Shown here: piece by piece, positions 60,625-64,000 of the stretch
Layout of the letters: each line of letters opens with the position of its first letter
Position numbering within the stretch: position 1 is the first letter of the stretch
DNA from: Neisseria mucosa
GTDB lineage: Bacteria; Pseudomonadota; Gammaproteobacteria; Burkholderiales; Neisseriaceae
Assembly (NCBI RefSeq): GCF_003044445.1
Contig: NZ_POWX01000011.1
Coordinates: 1-64,000 of the forward strand
Direction of reading: 5' to 3'
Length of the DNA: 64,000 nucleotides
Made by a program: the position numbers and the translations under genes
Notes under the pieces: generated by a model
Database searches by the model: none
What the model was told of the DNA's origin: nothing
What the model saw: only the letters and a program-made list of their open reading frames with translations

Positions 60625-61083
60625 TTACGGCTGACGGCGCAGGCGCATGGTTTTGCCGTTTTGCTCCAAAATCAGATCATTGCCGTCGAAACGATAGTTC
60701 CACACGCTTTTCATGTTCAAGAAAGCCTCTTCCAGCTTCATGTCTTCACACAGCATCATCGTCGTGGCAATCGGACCAAAATCAATTTTGCCCGCTCCGG
60801 CTTCCTGCGCTTGAAGCGTCAAATGATTGCAACCCATCTTGCCATGCGCCTTGGGCATTTTGCTCAAATCCAAAAAAGCCGTTCTGCCCGCCAAATCTTT
60901 TTCGGTGAATTTGTCGAAAGAAACCACAAACCATTTCGCTGCCAAAGCCGGCGTTGACGCTTGACGGGGTTCGGATGGTTTTTCAGACGACGTGACAGGT
61001 TGGGACGGCTGCGGTTTTTCAGCAGGCGAAGTACAGGCGGTCAGAATGATTGCGGTCATAAGGGTGGGGATCAGGGTTTTCAT
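60625..61083 (-). CDS. META-domain lipoprotein (HslJ-like)
   Basis: The 152-residue protein has a signal peptide with the lipobox ILTAC, a Pro/Ser-rich linker, then a META domain (MGCNHLTLQAQEAGAGKIDF, TMMLCEDMKLEEAFLNM and the final NGKTMRLRRQ). The family includes E. coli HslJ, linked to novobiocin tolerance. Probably periplasm-facing. AAAGGCAAAATC precedes the ATG. Confidence 0.8.
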   Translation of the reverse strand: MKTLIPTLMTAIILTACTSPAEKPQPSQPVTSSEKPSEPRQASTPALAAKWFVVSFDKFTEKDLAGRTAFLDLSKMPKAHGKMGCNHLTLQAQEAGAGKIDFGPIATTMMLCEDMKLEEAFLNMKSVWNYRFDGNDLILEQNGKTMRLRRQP

Positions 61084-61115
61084 GATTTTGCCTTTCTAAC
61101 GTGAGGTCAGCTAAA

Positions 61116-61168
61116 AGGTCGTCTGAAACCGCTTCAGCGAAACCCGCTACGCACTTTTCAGACGACCT
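61116..61168. terminator. Inverted DUS pair behind the transsulfuration gene
   Basis: AGGTCGTCTGAA (61116) and TTCAGACGACCT (61157) enclose AGCGAAACCCGCT, the same inner dyad as in the pair at 34328-34381. It ends 8 bp before the gene stop. Confidence 0.7.
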
Positions 61169-61175
61169 CTTTATC

Positions 61176-62333
61176 TTACAGCGTCAAATCCAAAGCCTTG
61201 GAAATATCGTTCCAAATATCGTCCGCGTCTTCAATACCGATGGAGAAGCGCAGCAGGCCGACTTTGATGCCCATCTCCATTTTCACGTCGTGCGGTACGC
61301 CGCTGTGGGACTGGGAATAGCAATGGTTGACCAAACTTTCGACGCCGCCGAGGCTGGATGCCATTTTGACCAGTTTCATGTTTTTAATCACGCTGTTTGC
61401 CGCTTCGCGCGTGTCGTTTTTGAGGTAAACCGTGACCACGCCGCCTATGCCTTTGGGCATTTGTGTTTTCGCCAGTTCGTAATGTTCGTGCGACGGCAGG
61501 CCGGGATAGAACACTTTTTCCACGGCGGGATGGGCTTCGAGGCGGCGGGCGATGTCGAGCGCGTTTTTGCAGTGCGCCTCCATGCGCAAGGCGAGCGTTT
61601 TGATGCCGCGCAACACCAACCAGCAATCCATCGGGCCGGCAATCGCGCCGGTATGCACCATCATGTCGTGCAGCGGTTTCGCCAGTTCTTTGGTTTTGAC
61701 GGCGACGATGCCCATCAAGACGTCGGAGTGGCCGCAAAGGTATTTGGTGGCGGAGTGGAACACGATATCGCAGCCCATCTCCAGCGGCTGTTGCAGATGC
61801 GGCGTGGCGAAGGTGTTGTCGATGCCGACCAGCGCGCTGGCGGCGTGGGCTTTGGCGGCAAGCGCTTTGATGTCCACCAGCCGCAAAAGCGGGTTGGACG
61901 GGGTTTCCAGCCAAACCAGTTTCACATTGTGCGCGGCAAGCAGCTCGTCCAAGCGGTCGGGGTTGCCCAAATCAGCAAAAACGACGTTCACACCCCACTC
62001 TTTATATACGTCAACCAGCAAGTCATACGCGCCGCCGTAAATATCGGCGACGGCGACGATGGTATCGCCCGGACGCAAGAATGTGCGCCACACGGCATCG
62101 ATGCCCGCCATACCGCTGGAAAAGGCAAAACCCGCCGCCCCGCGTTCCAAATCGGCAACCGTGTATTCCAAAACCTGACGGGTCGGATTACTCAGACGCG
62201 AATAGCGATAAGGAACCTGCTCGCCGATTTCGTGCAGCGCGAACATACTGTTCTGATAAATCGGCGGCATCAGCGCGCGGTTGTGTTCGTCGCAATCGTA
62301 GCTGGAATGGATGACTTTGGTGGCGAATTTCAT
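61176..62333 (-). CDS. PLP-dependent transsulfuration enzyme (cystathionine gamma-synthase / beta-lyase type)
   Basis: The 385-residue protein has the Cys/Met-metabolism layout: YSRLSNPTRQVLE, SSGMAGIDAV, VWLETPSNPLL, NTFATPHLQQPLEMG and the PLP-lysine region HSATKYLCGHSDV. The C-terminal ASSLGGVESLVNHCYSQSHS is typical. Such enzymes make or cleave cystathionine in methionine synthesis. MetB and MetC cannot be separated safely by eye. Confidence 0.85.
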   Translation of the reverse strand: MKFATKVIHSSYDCDEHNRALMPPIYQNSMFALHEIGEQVPYRYSRLSNPTRQVLEYTVADLERGAAGFAFSSGMAGIDAVWRTFLRPGDTIVAVADIYGGAYDLLVDVYKEWGVNVVFADLGNPDRLDELLAAHNVKLVWLETPSNPLLRLVDIKALAAKAHAASALVGIDNTFATPHLQQPLEMGCDIVFHSATKYLCGHSDVLMGIVAVKTKELAKPLHDMMVHTGAIAGPMDCWLVLRGIKTLALRMEAHCKNALDIARRLEAHPAVEKVFYPGLPSHEHYELAKTQMPKGIGGVVTVYLKNDTREAANSVIKNMKLVKMASSLGGVESLVNHCYSQSHSGVPHDVKMEMGIKVGLLRFSIGIEDADDIWNDISKALDLTL

Positions 62334-62399
62334 CTCGGTTCAACCTTGTAAAGATATGAATAATTCAGGATTTTATCACTATCCGAAAAATAGAAACAA

Positions 62400-62514
62400 T
62401 CAATGCGGACACGGTTTGCAAGTGATATAATCTCGCATTTGCAAAACGGACGGCATGAATCCGTTTCCAAACGACACACATCCCAGCAATCCGACAATTA
62501 AGGACAAACAACGC
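62400..62514 (+). promoter_or_regulatory. Leader and promoter region of folE2
   Basis: A TATAAT (about 62426) follows GGTTTGCAAGTGA. The leader contains an in-frame ATG at 62455 and AAGGACAAACAACGC before the chosen start at 62515. FolE2 genes are often zinc-controlled; I could not identify a convincing Zur site. Confidence 0.4.
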
Positions 62515-63288
62515 ATGAACGCCATTGCAGACGTGCAATCCAGCCGCGATTTACGCAATCTGCCGATTAACCAGGTCGGTATCAAAGACCTGCGCTTTCC
62601 GATTACTTTAAATACCGCCGAAGGTAGCCAATCTACCGTCGCCCGCCTGACCATGACGGTTTTCCTGCCCGCCGACCAAAAAGGCACGCATATGTCGCGC
62701 TTCGTGGCATTGATGGAGCAACAAACCGAGGCTTTGGATTTCGACAGGCTACACAAACTGACTGCCGAAATGGTTGCGCTTTTAGACTCTCATTCCGGCA
62801 AAATCAGCGTTTCCTTCCCCTTCTTCCGCAAAAAATCCGCGCCCATTTCCGGCATCCAATCCCTGCTGGACTACGACGTTACCCTGACGGGCGAAATCAA
62901 AAACGGTACATACAGCCATAATTTGAAAGTGATGGTTCCCGTAACCTCATTGTGTCCGTGTTCCAAAGAAATTTCGCAATACGGCGCGCACAACCAACGT
63001 TCGCACGTTACCGTCAGCCTGACTGCCAACGCCGAAGTCGGTATCGAAGAAATCATCGACTGCGTGGAAGCGCAAGCAAGCTGCCAGCTTTACGGACTGC
63101 TCAAACGCCCCGATGAAAAATACGTTACCGAAAAAGCCTATGAAAACCCGAAATTCGTGGAAGACATGGTGCGCGACGTAGCCACCGCGCTGATTGCTGA
63201 CGGACGCATCGAAAGCTTCATCGTCGAGAGCGAAAACTTCGAGTCGATACACAACCACTCGGCTTACGCCTATATTGCGTATCCTTAA
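62515..63288 (+). CDS. folE2: GTP cyclohydrolase I, FolE2 (type IB)
   Basis: The start at 62515 (MNAIADVQSSRDLRNLPINQ) has a good AAGGA and gives 257 residues, the usual size; the upstream ATG at 62455 adds a 20-residue leader. Family blocks are GIKDLRFPI, TVARLTMTVFLPADQKGTHM, PVTSLCPCSKEIS with the active-site Cys, and ENFESIHNHSAYA. It opens GTP for folate synthesis and, unlike FolE, can use metals other than zinc, so it is the form used under zinc limitation or as sole enzyme. Confidence 0.94.
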   Translation: MNAIADVQSSRDLRNLPINQVGIKDLRFPITLNTAEGSQSTVARLTMTVFLPADQKGTHMSRFVALMEQQTEALDFDRLHKLTAEMVALLDSHSGKISVSFPFFRKKSAPISGIQSLLDYDVTLTGEIKNGTYSHNLKVMVPVTSLCPCSKEISQYGAHNQRSHVTVSLTANAEVGIEEIIDCVEAQASCQLYGLLKRPDEKYVTEKAYENPKFVEDMVRDVATALIADGRIESFIVESENFESIHNHSAYAYIAYP

Positions 63289-63318
63289 ACAAGCGAAAAA
63301 TAAACAAACGAAAAATCG

Positions 63319-63364
63319 AAAAGGTCGTCTGAAAACCGGAAAATCAGTTTTCAGACGACCTTTT
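63319..63364. terminator. Inverted DUS pair behind folE2
   Basis: AAAGGTCGTCTGAAAACC and TTTTCAGACGACCTTTT, about 30 bp after the stop. Confidence 0.8.
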
Positions 63365-63449
63365 GTGTTCGTGGATTGATTTTATAGAACTTCATTTAGG
63401 ACAAGGGTGATGCCTCTCTTATTTAGTTTAAAGCTTCTACCCGGTTAAC

Positions 63450-63606
63450 TATAGTGGATTAAATTTAAATCAGGACAAGGCGACGAAGCCGAAGACAGTA
63501 CAGATAGTACGGAACCGATTCACTTGGTGCTTCAGCACCTTAGAGAATCGTTCTCTTCGAGCTAAGGCGAGGCAACGCCGTACTGGTTTAAAGTTAATCC
63601 ACTATA
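63450..63606. repeat. Correia element (CREE), long form
   Basis: A 157-bp copy of the long type, including GGAACCGATTCACTTGGTGC and the CTTAGAGAATCGTTCTCT block, in inverse orientation to the copy at 60381. It touches the 3' end of the next gene, 5 bp from its stop codon. Confidence 0.92.
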
Positions 63607-63611
63607 AATTA

Positions 63612-64000
63612 TCATAGTCGCCCCAATTCCCTTTGCAGGGCTTGGATGTTTTGCTGGCGGTCGAGCACCGCGCTTTGCAGACTGGTGATTTCCTGTTGGT
63701 TGACATGACCGCCTTTGGCTACACGGGCTTGCGCCAGAGATTTTTGCGCTTCACCCAACGCTTTACGTTCGTTGCTCAATTCTGTTTCCAAAATCGAACG
63801 GCGGCTAGTGCTGCCGGAGGATTTGGGCGCAGGCGTTGCTGCGACTTCAGGGGCAGGACGGATGGGCGCAGGTGCAGGATTTGCCTTAGCAGTATTTTTA
63901 GGTGCAGGTTTTACGTTACCGGCTCGTTTTGACGGCGTTTCGGCAGCAGATTCCGATATTTCAAAGGCGGGCGCGTCGTAGCGCGAGCTGCTGTATTTAC
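63612..64000 (-). CDS. C-terminal part of an Ala/Pro-rich coiled-coil protein (partial)
   Basis: A minus-strand frame runs from the right edge to a TGA at 63612-63614, about 128 codons. It has a low-complexity linker (KPAPKNTAKANPAPAPIRPA) and a C-terminal coiled coil (SILETELSNERKALGEAQKS, then SLQSAVLDRQQNIQALQREL). The build resembles periplasmic Neisseria proteins with a DUF4124-type front, but the front is outside the window. Family uncertain. Confidence 0.65.
   Translation of the reverse strand, partial: KYSSSRYDAPAFEISESAAETPSKRAGNVKPAPKNTAKANPAPAPIRPAPEVAATPAPKSSGSTSRRSILETELSNERKALGEAQKSLAQARVAKGGHVNQQEITSLQSAVLDRQQNIQALQRELGRL

Noticed and set aside
62081..62314. Plus-strand frames opposite the transsulfuration enzyme
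   Set aside because: Antisense shadows of a well-supported gene, with arginine/proline-rich nonsense composition.

Overview
The window is chromosomal DNA of a commensal Neisseria. The commonest short repeat is AGGTCGTCTGAA, which I recognise as the DNA uptake sequence (DUS) dialect of the N. mucosa / N. sicca / N. macacae group (AG-mucDUS). It occurs singly and as inverted pairs behind most genes, where the pairs double as terminators. Other Neisseria marks are seven Correia (CREE) elements, a tmRNA whose tag reads ANDETYALAA, and the neighbourhoods lutACB, ftsH-rlmE-yhbY and nfeD-qmcA. The species cannot be fixed from the sequence alone.

Bases 1 to about 10,030 form an accessory island that ends at the 3' end of the tmRNA gene, next to a tyrosine integrase and a small excisionase-like gene. 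It carries one end of an IS1106-like element inserted into an Rhs gene, an ATPase of the AAA_14/DUF4143 type, a protein with a duplicated domain, three calcineurin-like phosphoesterases plus a fragment of a fourth, 112-bp tandem repeats, and a decayed stretch at 7.4-8.6 kb. Several genes here carry uptake sequences of other Neisseriaceae dialects (AGGCTACCTGAA, AGGCTGCCTGAA, AAGCAGCCTGCA, AGGCCGTCTGAA), so the island looks like a mosaic assembled from several genera.

From 10.0 to 36.6 kb most genes are housekeeping: ssrA, alaA, a methyltransferase, rsuA, uvrC, a secreted nuclease, rpiA, ispF, ilvD, the lutACB lactate-oxidation operon, two MFS transporters, a DUF945 protein, a lipoprotein, hemB, trxB and ftsH. 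Two places stand out: a probable small RNA at 13.9-14.0 kb, followed by a toxin-gene remnant and an Imm49-like immunity gene.

From 36.7 to 64 kb: rlmE, yhbY, a TonB-dependent receptor divergent from a YddA-type ABC transporter, a DUF2130 protein, nfeD and qmcA, cca, a short AT-rich patch of orphan immunity-type genes (46.8-47.75 kb), ruvB, a Gcr-type membrane protein, nadE, a BCCT transporter, the copper ATPase CcoI, a 41-residue membrane protein with its own promoter and terminator, hflX, fpr, a META-domain lipoprotein, a transsulfuration enzyme, folE2, and the C-terminal part of a coiled-coil protein that runs off the right edge.
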